14,711 bases of DNA, from positions 501,737 through 516,447 of the forward strand of contig MU069532.1 in assembly GCA_002284615.2 (NCBI GenBank). Direction: 5' to 3'. Position numbers and translations under genes: made by a program. This DNA comes from Dunaliella salina. Its lineage: Eukaryota > Chlorophyta > Chlorophyceae > Chlamydomonadales > Dunaliellaceae. Below, in pieces: positions 1 through 7,300 of this stretch (position 1 is its first letter; each line of letters starts with the position of its first letter). The notes below the pieces were generated by a model that was given only the letters and a program-made list of their open reading frames with translations, was not told where the DNA came from and did not search any database.

Positions 1-20
1 TGTGTGTGTGTGTGTGTGTG
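1..20. repeat. (TG)10 microsatellite
   Basis: Ten TG units open the window, so the tract may continue to the left. The opposite edge of the window is also a GT tract. Nothing else is visible before the first retrotransposon fragment. Confidence 0.95.
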
Positions 21-114
21 ACTCCTTTCGCAGTTGGTAGCAGGCTGAAAAGTATGAAAAGTGTTGCTAAATCAATGAGTCACTACAGGCACCAGAGTTC
101 TGTGCAAAGTTATA
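21..114. other. short unassigned spacer
   Basis: About 95 bases between the TG repeat and the first retroelement fragment. I see no coding, repeat or regulatory signal here. The retroelement homology may begin slightly inside it, because the protein similarity fades rather than stopping at a sharp edge. Confidence 0.4.
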
Positions 115-715
115 GTGTTTAATGTTTCACGCATGAGTTGGGACCCTCTAGAGTGACAACCTCCCAGACTCTTCGCCAGCAGCTTGGAGACAAGATAGAC
201 ATACAGGGGCAAAAAGCACATTACATTACTCCAGACACACCTTTTCACCACCTTGGAGTAGAACGAACCATGAACTTAAACTGGAAGCACCAAATACAAC
301 GCATAACAGGTATCCTCAAAGAAAAGCTAGAGAACCCAAGAAATTCGTCTCTTACTCCAAGCTTGATTCTGAAACTAATTCGCACAGCTATCATACCCAG
401 CCTTACTTATTCTTTTACAGTCACCCCTTGCACCCCTGTGGACATTGAGATGTGGGATAGTATGGTGGATTCATAAAAGACAAGTGGCCTGAGGACATGG
501 ACTTTTACCGCAATGATTTGAGAGGACACCACAAATTTTGGACTTGGAGTAACATCAATATGTGTGGAATATCACAGTCACATGGCCCTCGCCCGTACAC
601 TGAGCTTAGAAGATCCTTCAAAAAGACACCACAATGTCACTTTAAACCTCCTCACAATGCAAGTAAGACACCTGAAGAACCTTGCCACAGTAAAAGTAAA
701 AGTCTACGGAACTAA
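115..715 (+). pseudogene. Dualen-like retrotransposon fragment A: RT thumb region
   Basis: This is a broken piece of the C-terminal (thumb) part of a non-LTR retrotransposon reverse transcriptase. One frame carries the family signature: a QGQKA-type motif, then PFHHLGVERTMNLNWKHQ (the F-x-x-LGV block that follows the RT palm), then IRTAIIPSLTYSF and TPC. Further on, in the same frame, come NFGLG and VEYHSHMALA. The same blocks recur in order in the fragment at 2306-3056 (PFTYLGV, CTAIIPSIAYAF, NYGLG, VEYNARCATA), which shows that the two are paralogous copies. Two in-frame stops (474-476 and 519-521) kill it, and the palm with its catalytic aspartates is missing upstream. Similarity fades near 700. 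The apparent start at 138 is only an open-frame boundary, not a translation start. Confidence 0.85.
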
Positions 716-743
716 CCAGCGTGCATTGGGGAAAGACGCAACA

Positions 744-755
744 GCCAGCGCTGGC
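744..755. repeat. 12-bp perfect palindrome GCCAGCGCTGGC
   Basis: A perfect GC-rich palindrome. It lies just past the minus-strand stop at 794-796, inside what would be the 3' untranslated region of the inverted retrotransposon copy. A perfect 12-mer palindrome could form a short stem, but one instance in a window this long is not remarkable. Confidence 0.6.
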
Positions 756-999
756 ACTAACAGCGAGCCCCACCAGCAAAGGCTACTAGTAGGCTAGTAG
801 CTATGAGCAGCCAGCTGATGTGGGTCCAGCGGGTTGTCGGCCATTTGTCCAGCTGCGCGCCTCGCTATCCTGTATGCAGCCCTCCCTGTAGCCCTCCCCC
901 ACAAACCCACATTGCTTATGTTACTGAATTGGATGTTGTTGTGAACTTTTGTAAGGATTTTACAGCGTGATAGTGGAGTTATTTGGCAGTTTTGTGCGC

Positions 1000-1300
1000 T
1001 CTTTCTTTGGTTAGGCTAAGTTTGCAGAGGGGTTCAATGGTGTAGGGATTGAAGATAGCTCCAGCAACTCCAGCCAGTATGGTGTACAATGTGACTCTGT
1101 TGTTGCGGTGTGTGCCCCAAAGAATTTTTGTGCGAAGGCACTCCATGGTGTGTTTGTGTTGATTTTGTGCAGTGTGGAGACTTTATTCAGTTTCGGTGTC
1201 TGTTCAGGGCAAAATTTTAGCTCAATGAGGTGGATATCTCTGTCTCTGGGATTCATACTCTGCAAATGATGTGTGGAGTCTCCGCCTTCAAGGGGCGAAA
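1000..1300 (-). pseudogene. restriction-like endonuclease (RLE) remnant
   Basis: A peptide RDRDIHLIELKFC is read on the minus strand, with Glu at 1221-1223 and Lys at 1215-1217. A hydrophobic beta strand followed by E-x-K is the second half of the PD-(D/E)-x-K nuclease core. Its place downstream of RNase H and the zinc knuckle is where RLE sits in the dual-endonuclease elements. The first catalytic Asp (the PD part) is not evident between 1300 and 1240, where the frame is broken, so it is probably lost. In an active element this enzyme would nick target DNA. The open frame 1011-1265 leaves the ancestral frame soon after the motif. Confidence 0.6.
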
Positions 1301-1529
1301 CTAGAATGCCATCAGGGCAACTGAGCTGTGTATGTGACGGTTGTTAGGATGGAAATAACCAATGTGGAACGTTTCGGTGGGCGCTACTTGGAACTTCCAT
1401 GTCCAGGGAGCATAATCTCTCTGTATTGCATGCATCCAAAAGATCCAACGTCTCCTTTTGCTTATTGCTTCACCGCAGATGCTGAGTGCTTGATGGTGGC
1501 AGGTGGTATTCATCCTGTGTATCTGTGGT

Positions 1530-1590
1530 TGAGTGCATCTGAATAAGGTATGGGAGGTGCTATCAGGTGTACCACAAAGAGGGTGAAGAT
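1530..1590 (-). other. CCHC-type zinc knuckle of the retrotransposon (first Cys replaced)
   Basis: The minus-strand peptide HPLCGTPDSTSHTLFRC fits the C-x2-C-x7-H-x4-C knuckle found after RNase H in RLE-bearing non-LTR elements, where it helps bind nucleic acid. Cys is at 1574-1576, His at 1550-1552 and Cys at 1535-1537. The expected first Cys is His in this copy. That could be decay, or a variant that still binds metal. It sits in the open frame 1301-1681. Confidence 0.7.
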
Positions 1591-1644
1591 AAGGCCTCGT
1601 TGAGTGAAGTGTCAGCTTCATTAGGCAACATAGCTGCTTGATGT

Positions 1645-2015
1645 GCAAGGGCATCTGCCCCTTCATTACCGAGAATGCCATGTGTAATTAACTTAGAAGA
1701 AGTGTACAGGGCCCTCTGAAGCACTCTCTTTGAGTAGAGGTGGATGAAAGTGTGTGGACATGTCCATGGGTTTGAAGATCTGGTTTCTAATCTGATTTAG
1801 TGCTGTAGCACTGTCAGTCGCAATTGAAGCATGCCCTTGCTATAGAGCTACTAAGATTGCTGCGAGCTCTGCTCTATTGATGGTATAAGTGTAACCATGG
1901 CCCTCTGGGTTGATTGTGCAGGTGATAATTTTAAAGGGGAAGGTGTCTTCCGGGATGCTCCTGCTTGCTGCGTACCCTTTTTGTCGGACTTTATGACACT
2001 GCCATCTGTACATGT
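1645..2015 (-). pseudogene. RNase H domain of the retrotransposon (frameshifted)
   Basis: In these elements RNase H removes the RNA template during cDNA synthesis. All five residues of the classic type I RNase H site can be read on the minus strand: Asp in CTDGS (2004-2006), Glu in INRAELAAI (1867-1869), Asp in IATDSATALNQIR (1813-1815), His in HGILGNEGADALA (1680-1682) and Asp in that same block (1653-1655). They lie in different frames, with at least one shift between the first Asp and the Glu and another between the third residue and the His. A stop follows AAILVAL. The domain is therefore recognisable with its active-site codons preserved, but it cannot be translated as one chain. The usual Tyr before the first Asp (YTDGS) is Cys here. 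Confidence 0.9.
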
Positions 2016-2305
2016 TTGATGTCGCCAGTCTGGGATCTTTGGTTGTAGTGGTTGGAGGTATTGTTGTATGTTAGGTCTAGTGTTTTTTTGTTGGTTGCAG
2101 ACCTTAAAGATGTTTTGTGTGTCATGATGCAAAAGAGCAAACGTTTTCCTCGATGTGCTTGGTGCTTTAAAACAGAGAGACATGCCTTGGATTTCTGCAA
2201 TCTGTTGACTGCTTCTGTGGTACCATTTCCTTTGTGTATCTCTTGTTGTAAATCCTCGAGCCATTTTGGCTTACTATGGAAGAGACTTTGCTTTCCTTCA
2301 TTGTT

Positions 2306-3060
2306 CCATTGTTTGCTCGACGTCAACTTAAAGATATTGGTCCAAGGCAAGCCGGCCCAATTCATTTGCCCCGGAGACCCATTTACTTACCTTGGCGTTA
2401 AAGTCACTATGACATTAGACTGGGAACCGCAGCTTAACAAAATGGAGGAAAAGCTCACCAAAAAGCTGGCAAGCCTCACATGCTCTTTTGCCACACCCAA
2501 GCAAACAATGGATATAATTTGCACAGCCATCATCCCCAGCATTGCATATGCCTTTCCAGTGACACCTTGCTCCGAGAAGGATCTTGCGGGCTGGGACACA
2601 TGTATCCTCAAGGTCATCAAAGAAACGAACAAGCTCTGGCATAACGCTGCCACAGCCATTCTACGGGGAGACAAAACTAATTATGGTCTTGGTTGTACAC
2701 ACACTGCAGTAGAATATAATGCAAGGTGTGCAACGGCCCTCACCAGCAGCCTCAATAACACCAGCAGGCACGGCCGTGTCACCAGGTCAATACTTGAATC
2801 GCAAATCCAGAAACTGAGGCACTATGTAGTTAGGAGCATCAACCCATCCCACCAAACCCCCAAATTCATCCTCAAGCAGTTACCCTACATGCTCCGTGTC
2901 AGGCAATATATCTGCATCAACAACAGTGATCTTGACGTCTCCTATCAAGGAGCGCCTTACGTTCTCACCAGCATCGCTCCCATAGTGAAAGTCCTCTCAA
3001 CGCCAATGCAACCCACCCTTAAAACCTTGACTGCACCTATGCCCTCATGGAAATAGGCAT
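2306..3060 (+). pseudogene. Dualen-like retrotransposon fragment B: RT thumb region
   Basis: About 245 codons read without a stop and encode the thumb and connection region of the reverse transcriptase. The blocks in order are RRQL (about 2317), a one-base shift, VQGKPAQFICPGDPFTYLGV, MTLDWEPQL, ICTAIIPSIAYAFPVTPC, DTCILKVIKETNKLW, NYGLGCTHTAVEYNARCATA and LRHYVV. It matches fragment A block by block but is much better preserved. The RT palm is absent upstream, because the sequence switches at about 2300 to the antisense RNase H part. The long open frame that starts at 2052 is therefore a chimera: its first 80 or so codons are an antisense reading of the minus-strand copy and should not be taken as protein. 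The frame closes at 3054-3056. Confidence 0.88.
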
Positions 3061-4080
3061 TAACAGGCTCTCAATTTGCTGAATGTTAACCACACCCATA
3101 CTATTGACGGGAACAAACTCACGTCCCTGTTTGGTCGCAAAATTAAGACCAAACATATTGTAGCCCTCAAAAGACTTTCCCATACTCTTGACACCCACAC
3201 TCTGACTGAGGACAGACCTGACCTCATCAGCACGATCATTCACAACCAAGACAGCTCACCCAATAAAACCCCTGAATCACGCTGCATAAATCATACAACA
3301 TATACAGAAATGATGAAAACAGAACATACACCAATAGGATGGAACTGGTCAAAGTTTTATCCAGGCCATGCTCCCCCTGATCCCCCTAATTCCAACCCAG
3401 ACAGTGGGAGATGTGCCCCTAATACACACATAGACCCTGATTCTAGAGCTTACAGCAGCCCCCTCTTTGATGCTGAGGATATGGAAGTAGAAAATGCTTC
3501 CCCCAGCAGCCAGGAGAGCCCATCCCCAAACATTCAACCATGCGCAGAAGGGCACTCATACTAAGGCAGACGCACTCGCAAAAGAAACAATCCCCACGCA
3601 AAGCAGCCGCAAAAACAAATACATAATATGCAATTCAATCAACCCTTTACGACACTCCACACACAGACCCCGTCCCCGGAGCCCTTTCAGGCCCCACAAC
3701 TTGGAAGCAGAAGGTCCAGAGGGAGCCAAGCCCCAACAATACTTTTTGACCCTGACCCCCAACCCATTTTAACCCCCTGTCTTACACCTCCAAACACGTC
3801 AAGCACTGAATTCCCCCAAGGGCTCTGGAATTATAAACAGAATAAGGCTGCTACATTAAGCGCAGTTAAAGCTAGCATCACCATCCGCTTTGACCATATC
3901 ATCCTAGATATCTTGGGCTGGCAACACCTCCGGGAATACAAGAGATCTTTTCAAGAAAAGGAGCAAAAACGACACAAAGTACAATGGCACCCCGTCACCA
4001 TTGAAAAATGGGCAATGCCCATAGTCCAAAACGATGGGCTGAAAGTGGCCTCCTCAAAGCATGTACCAAGAAAAACTAAA
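3061..4080 (+). pseudogene. retrotransposon linker between RT thumb and PHD finger
   Basis: The element continues in sense through two further frames, 3076-3564 and 3628 onward, so at least two frameshifts occurred. The peptides are rich in Pro, Ser, Thr and Asn (for example EDMEVENASPSSQESPSP) and look disordered. After 3835 the composition changes to a helical, charged stretch (LDILGWQHLREYKRSFQEKE) that leads into the PHD finger. I recognise no enzyme domain. The open frames persist for about 330 codons in total, which argues for recent decay. An alternative reading is that this is the N-terminal part of another element's ORF. I prefer the linker because the sense strand and element type are continuous with the thumb. 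Confidence 0.6.
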
Positions 4081-4352
4081 GCAGACCCGTATTGCCAGCT
4101 CTGCTGGAGCCCATTAAGCAAAGGATACACCTTTGAAAGTCAAATCCATGGAGATATGCCCACCTGTGATACCTGCCACCGCACATACCACTGGGACTGT
4201 CTCATAGATGTCAAAGCATGCTCCCAAAATGACCGGGCACTGATCGAACAAAATGAGCACAGGGACTGCCCTGCCTGCGCATCCCTGTCAGACTCCCAAA
4301 AAGCGGAAAGGATCAACTCCTCTGAAGACTGTGAAATGATCTATGTAGAGTG
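4081..4352 (+). pseudogene. PHD finger (C4HC3) of the retrotransposon
   Basis: A zinc-binding domain with clear C4HC3 spacing: Cys codons at 4093, 4102, 4165 and 4174, His at 4189, then Cys at 4198, 4267 and 4276. Trp follows the His (YHWDC), and the last pair is CPAC. This order and spacing fit a PHD finger better than a RING finger, which would have C3HC4. PHD fingers usually read histone H3 tails, so a chromatin-targeting role for the element is plausible but is inference. All eight ligands are intact and the frame is open from 3628 to 4551. Recognisable element sequence stops at about 4352, after an acidic stretch (SSEDCEMIY). A decayed second copy lies at 14371-14610. Confidence 0.82.
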
Positions 4353-4688
4353 CAGTGTTGTTCCGTGCGACGAACGTCGAACTTTATCGAACTCGCATTT
4401 TACAAGCATTTTATCGCATTTTAAAAGTGCTGTTCGTCGAACTTTTGCCTCCCTCCGCAAAATCAGCCAGCGATGTCTTTGCTGCTCTTTCTTTTGCTCC
4501 ACTATTATGACATGGTCCCACTCAGGGCCCTTCTTCCTGCCCATTTTGTAAACCAGAAAGTACAATGTGGCGAGAAGAAGGTGGGGGTGAGCGAGGAGGG
4601 GTTGGGGTCGTTGCCTGGGCTGGCTCCCCCTCCTCGACCAAACGTGCGATCGAACAGTTCGACAAACTGTACTTCACAAAGACACAGC
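4353..4688. other. TCGAAC-rich spacer or small insertion
   Basis: No similarity to the retroelement frames on either side. The motif TCGAAC or its reverse complement recurs: GACGAACGTCGAAC near 4368, ATCGAAC near 4385, GTTCGTCGAAC near 4432 (5-bp arms around one base) and ATCGAACAGTTCGAC near 4649. ACAGTTCGACAAACTGT near 4655 can form a 6-bp stem. The ends, AGTGCAGTGTT and the complement of AAACTGTACT, agree only weakly, so I do not claim terminal inverted repeats. It may be a small non-autonomous element or filler DNA between two retrotransposon copies. Confidence 0.4.
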
Positions 4689-4689
4689 C

Positions 4690-5115
4690 ATGTTAACAAC
4701 GGCTAACAAACATAATACCCTCCATGGGCACGCAATCACCCTTAAGCGTAACAACACCACCTCCTCCCAAAGTGCCAATACTTGGTTTCTCCTGGATTCA
4801 CACAATGGCCAACTGCTCACCGGGAGCGATTGGAACAGGTTGCAAGGCAGCATTGCTTTCTTACAGCAAGGTAGCGTCTGGGATGGTCTTCATCCTGAGT
4901 CTGATCTTCATTAAGCCTACAGCTCCTTCCCTTTTAACCCAAACACATTTACTTACGAAAATGTCATCAATGTCGACAAACCCCCTAAATTGCCAGCACA
5001 AGAACCTTCACAGATTAGACAGAGCAAACATTCAATACTTTATCTAGCACACCCACTTACAGTCCCCAACCTCATGCAAACAATTAGACCACTGCCCTCA
5101 CAGCGCCTCCTCCAT
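4690..5115 (+). pseudogene. cysteine-peptidase-like C-terminal half of the retrotransposon polyprotein
   Basis: One frame reads from 4690 to 5115 with a stop only at 4912-4914. It contains LHGHAITLKRN, then TWFLLDSHNGQLLTGSDW, then QGSIAFL. A His (4729-4731) in a beta strand, followed about 25 residues later by a hydrophobic strand ending in Asp-Ser, is the His-Asp half of a papain-fold (clan CA) peptidase. The LDS-x(n)-LTG layout recalls Josephin and OTU-type enzymes. The catalytic Cys half should lie upstream but is absent, since the fragment begins at the preceding spacer. Its position before the APE fits the cysteine protease reported for dual-endonuclease elements. The remainder (AYSSFPFNPNTFTYENVINV onward) is Pro-rich linker. 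The family call is tentative. Confidence 0.5.
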
Positions 5116-5136
5116 TAGCCAGCACTGATATAAAGT

Positions 5137-5578
5137 TTACTGAGCCTCAGAAAGAGCAACAAACACCGCGCCTGCCTTGATAACTTACTCACAAAGAATA
5201 AATGGTTTCCTGCCTACAACAAGGACGGCAGGACTATCATCTCTGTCCGCACAGACATAGCTCTTTCAACCGACTGCTCCAATGTAAGCCTAAATCCGAA
5301 TGGCAGGCATGTTTCTGAGATCCTCAATGTCAAAACCCAAGCCTCTTCGTTGGCAAGTATTGGCCCTCAGGCAGCTTTCATGGATACATGGGCTTAAGAT
5401 GTCAAATGCAAGCAGAGCTTGAATCCATCATGAACACCCATGGTAGCAGTACGCTCATCATAATTAAGGATATGAATGCAACATTTAAAGATGATGGCCG
5501 CACCAGTAACAGGAGCTATCCCTGTGACATCCAAAACATAAATTTTCTTCTCTCGAATTACACAGAGGGAAGCAACCA
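5137..5578 (+). pseudogene. APE-type endonuclease, central part
   Basis: This is the exonuclease-endonuclease-phosphatase (APE-type) endonuclease that nicks target DNA for reverse transcription. The blocks in order are NKWFPAYNKDGRTIISV, VRTDIALSTDC, YWPSGS (after a frameshift close to 5360) and LIIIKDMNATFKDDGRTSN. The last holds the catalytic Asp (5469-5471) and Asn (5475-5477) of the G-D-x-N motif, with Lys in place of the usual Gly. The first block is in the same frame as the peptidase piece, with stops near 5114 and 5129. The N-terminal third of the domain, with the first Asn and the Glu of the E-T-K motif, is missing, so a deletion has fused peptidase linker to mid-APE. The copy is cut at 5578 by an insertion. 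Confidence 0.85.
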
Positions 5579-5910
5579 TTGTTGCAGTCCCTCCCAAATG
5601 TTTTTGAACCTGTTGGGGCAATTTTCACTTCCAATTTGTCAGAGTCTGAACCCCCTAAATGTTATGATAATATCCTGGACATTTAAAGGTAGGAAAGGAG
5701 GTTAAAATTTGACCTTTTTTGGCACCCCCTGTGCTGAAATTGCTGAAATTTCTCTAAATGGCTACAATTTTGTGTCAAACCATCCTCTGAGTCTTCTCAC
5801 CCCAATTATATTCTTTTTGACACAAGGACAGCAAATTATTAGATCATATTCAATTTGGACCAATAGATGGTCCGGAATGAAGGCTTGGTGGTCAAAACTA
5901 GGGTTCACGC

Positions 5911-5937
5911 CGCGGCTGATCAGGCTGATCAGACGCG
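5911..5937. repeat. 27-base near-perfect cruciform with tandem CTGATCAG
   Basis: Two arms of 13 bases, CGCGGCTGATCAG and CTGATCAGACGCG, flank a single G. Twelve of 13 positions pair. The palindrome CTGATCAG occurs twice, one base apart. It lies near the middle of the 712-base insertion and may be a structural or protein-binding feature of that element. Confidence 0.8.
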
Positions 5938-6118
5938 TGTCCTGTACCTGGCACCCCTAGAAATCCTGTGCTAGAGAAAGCTCGCGAAACAGGCACCATA
6001 GGAAACTAAGTTTGTATATTGCCAGTCACAGGAGAGCTACGCAAAGAGCATGCAAAAAAGGCTACTTTAGGAAAGAATTGGCTATTTTAGGCCCCTGATA
6101 CCTCTTTGTGGCACTCAT

Positions 6119-6226
6119 CCAGATCTTGATCTGGCCATACCTCAAAAACCTATGGGTGTTATAGGTCAAACAATTTCGGACCTCTTTGACTGACGTTTGG
6201 TTGGAGGACATCCATAGGTGTTTGAG
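6119..6226. repeat. paired inverted repeats near the 3' side of the insertion
   Basis: A perfect 7-bp stem with a 2-base loop (6119-6125 with 6128-6134) is followed by a longer stem. The arms CTCAAAAACCTATGG (6141-6155) and CCATAGGTGTTTGAG (6212-6226) pair at 14 of 15 positions across a loop of about 56 bases. Together they suggest a structured RNA or the inner repeats of a small transposon. Confidence 0.75.
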
Positions 6227-6290
6227 ATACGACCTCTAGAAGTTCCACACAAAGGTTACCCCCCTCGGTGAACAACCTCTTACCCTGTAA

Positions 6291-6540
6291 AGAGGAAGCC
6301 ACCAAGCCCTAGACCCAATGTCAAGCCACGGGCTGAGAAGCCGACAATGGTATCCTTTAATCCTTTGGCAGGATTGATGACATGATCTTGTCGTTTAGAC
6401 TCGCATCTACTTGCACCCCCTGCCACACCTGCAAGCTTAGTTACTTGAGTGACCACATCCCCCTTCAGCTCAACATACCTACCAGCAGTCTTGGTATTCG
6501 CATAACACACATTAACAACCCTCAGGCCACCAATCACCAC
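6291..6540 (+). pseudogene. APE-type endonuclease, C-terminal part
   Basis: The endonuclease resumes after the insertion. GRIDDMILSF (about 6367-6396) is the S-R-I-D-x-I/V block near the C-terminus of APE domains, and YLSDHIPLQLNIP holds the catalytic Asp (6451-6453) and His (6454-6456) of the S-D-H motif. Both are in the frame that starts at 6382. A frameshift lies between the resumption point and the GRIDD block, because RGSHQALDPMSSHGL is read in another frame. Together with 5137-5578 it makes up the C-terminal two thirds of one APE domain. Confidence 0.85.
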
Positions 6541-7300
6541 CCCGCCAAGTACTGGCCCGCCCTGTCAGCAGCTCTGACCAATCTTTTTCCCCCAATTTTC
6601 CTCCATCCCAGCCTATGCAAAAGCTACCACAATTCTAGAAAATCTCAAATGAACAAGTGCCAAAGTTGCCGAGGAGCTGTCTTTGCAAAAGACCTGCCTC
6701 TGAACTTGTGGAGGACCAGGCAGACAAAACTGCCAACCTCATCCATGCCTCCCACAACATTGCACTCAAATATGTGATTACAACAATTTCTAACGACCAA
6801 AGCCTATCAGCAACAAGCGCGGCTCTTTTTTGAAAGACTAGTTCAGGTTAAAGCTATCCAGAAACATGTCCTATTAACCTACATCAACGCTAAAGGTCTG
6901 ACCCCTAATGTGTTTGAGCTAATCAAAAGTAATCAAGCCTTACATAAGGCAACTTCGGAGCAACAAGCACTCAATCCTGACCTACCACTATAAGAACAGC
7001 TGGAAAGGCTTTTTTTAAATCCACCAAAGGAGCCATAACGAAAATAGACCGACCAAAAATATTAATTACAAACAGTAACACAAGCTTGCTATTAAAATCC
7101 CAAAGAAGGCGCATAAAGAAATCTTGAAGGATAGAGATGTACAACCAAAAGCAAGCCTACAAGCTCTGCGCGACCCTAAAGACAAACATCTTGAAACAGA
7201 ACCCAAAACATTGCTCGTAGCATAGAGAAATACTACAGCAATGCTCTCAAAGCTGTCAATGTATAAACTGGAAAACACCTTCCAGAGGAAAAAACAGAAG
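6541..7300 (+). pseudogene. retrotransposon linker between APE and RT
   Basis: Sense-strand peptides of the same copy continue in shifting frames. Examples are ELVEDQADKTANLIHASHN (about 6700-6760), a helical stretch typical of the region between endonuclease and polymerase in these elements, and AGKAFFKSTKGAITKID (about 7000-7050). Stops and frame changes are frequent. No enzymatic domain falls here in related elements and I see none. The copy has decayed further here than in the thumb piece at 2306-3060. Confidence 0.6.

Larger units (their letters stand above)
716..2305 (-). pseudogene. Dualen-like retrotransposon 3' part: RNase H, zinc knuckle, restriction-like endonuclease
   Basis: On the minus strand this is the 3' end of the same retrotransposon type. 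Reading from 2305 down to 716 it carries an RNase H domain (about 2015 to 1645), a zinc knuckle (about 1585 to 1530), an endonuclease core with an IHLIELK motif (about 1235 to 1200), and a C-terminal tail containing VTLYTILAGVAGAIFNPYT. The tail ends at a stop at 794-796, followed by about 75 bases that look like a short 3' untranslated region. Several frameshifts separate the domains, so no intact protein is made. The neighbour at 2306-4352 lies on the opposite strand and carries the preceding domains. I infer that both belong to one inverted insertion. The RLE assignment rests on one motif plus its position after the zinc knuckle, so it is less sure than RNase H. Confidence 0.8.
5579..6290. 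mobile_element. hairpin-rich non-autonomous insertion in the APE domain
   Basis: About 712 bases with no retroelement similarity split the APE domain. The sequence just before it (5564-5578, AGAGGGAAGCAACCA) is nearly repeated just after it (6291-6304, AGAGGAAGCCACCA), differing by one base change and one indel, as expected for an aged target-site duplication. The endonuclease resumes right after the second copy. The insert has no convincing ORF but holds strong inverted repeats: a 27-base stem at 5911-5937, CCAGATC-TT-GATCTGG at 6119-6134, and 15-bp arms (one mismatch) at 6141-6155 and 6212-6226. There are tandem 9-mers at 5732-5749 and 5915-5932. Terminal inverted repeats are not obvious, so a SINE, a MITE with decayed ends or another short element are all possible. 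Confidence 0.6.

Noticed and set aside
1328..1546. Plus-strand frame 1328-1546
   Set aside because: It is antisense to the zinc-knuckle region of the minus-strand element.
2052..2305. N-terminal part of the long plus-strand open frame 2052-3056
   Set aside because: These codons are the antisense of the RNase H-upstream region on the minus strand. The true sense protein on plus starts only near 2306, so the single 334-codon ORF is a chimera of opposite strands.
3494..3772. Plus-strand frame 3494-3772 as a separate gene
   Set aside because: It overlaps the retrotransposon linker frames and is best explained as a segment between frameshifts of the same element.
716..4360. Possible target-site duplication GTGCATTG (about 722) and GTGCAGTG (about 4350) around the inverted copy
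   Set aside because: Only seven of eight bases agree and the boundaries are uncertain, so it cannot be separated from chance.
4349..4673. Terminal inverted repeats of the TCGAAC-rich block
   Set aside because: The ends agree over only about seven of nine bases and no flanking duplication is seen.
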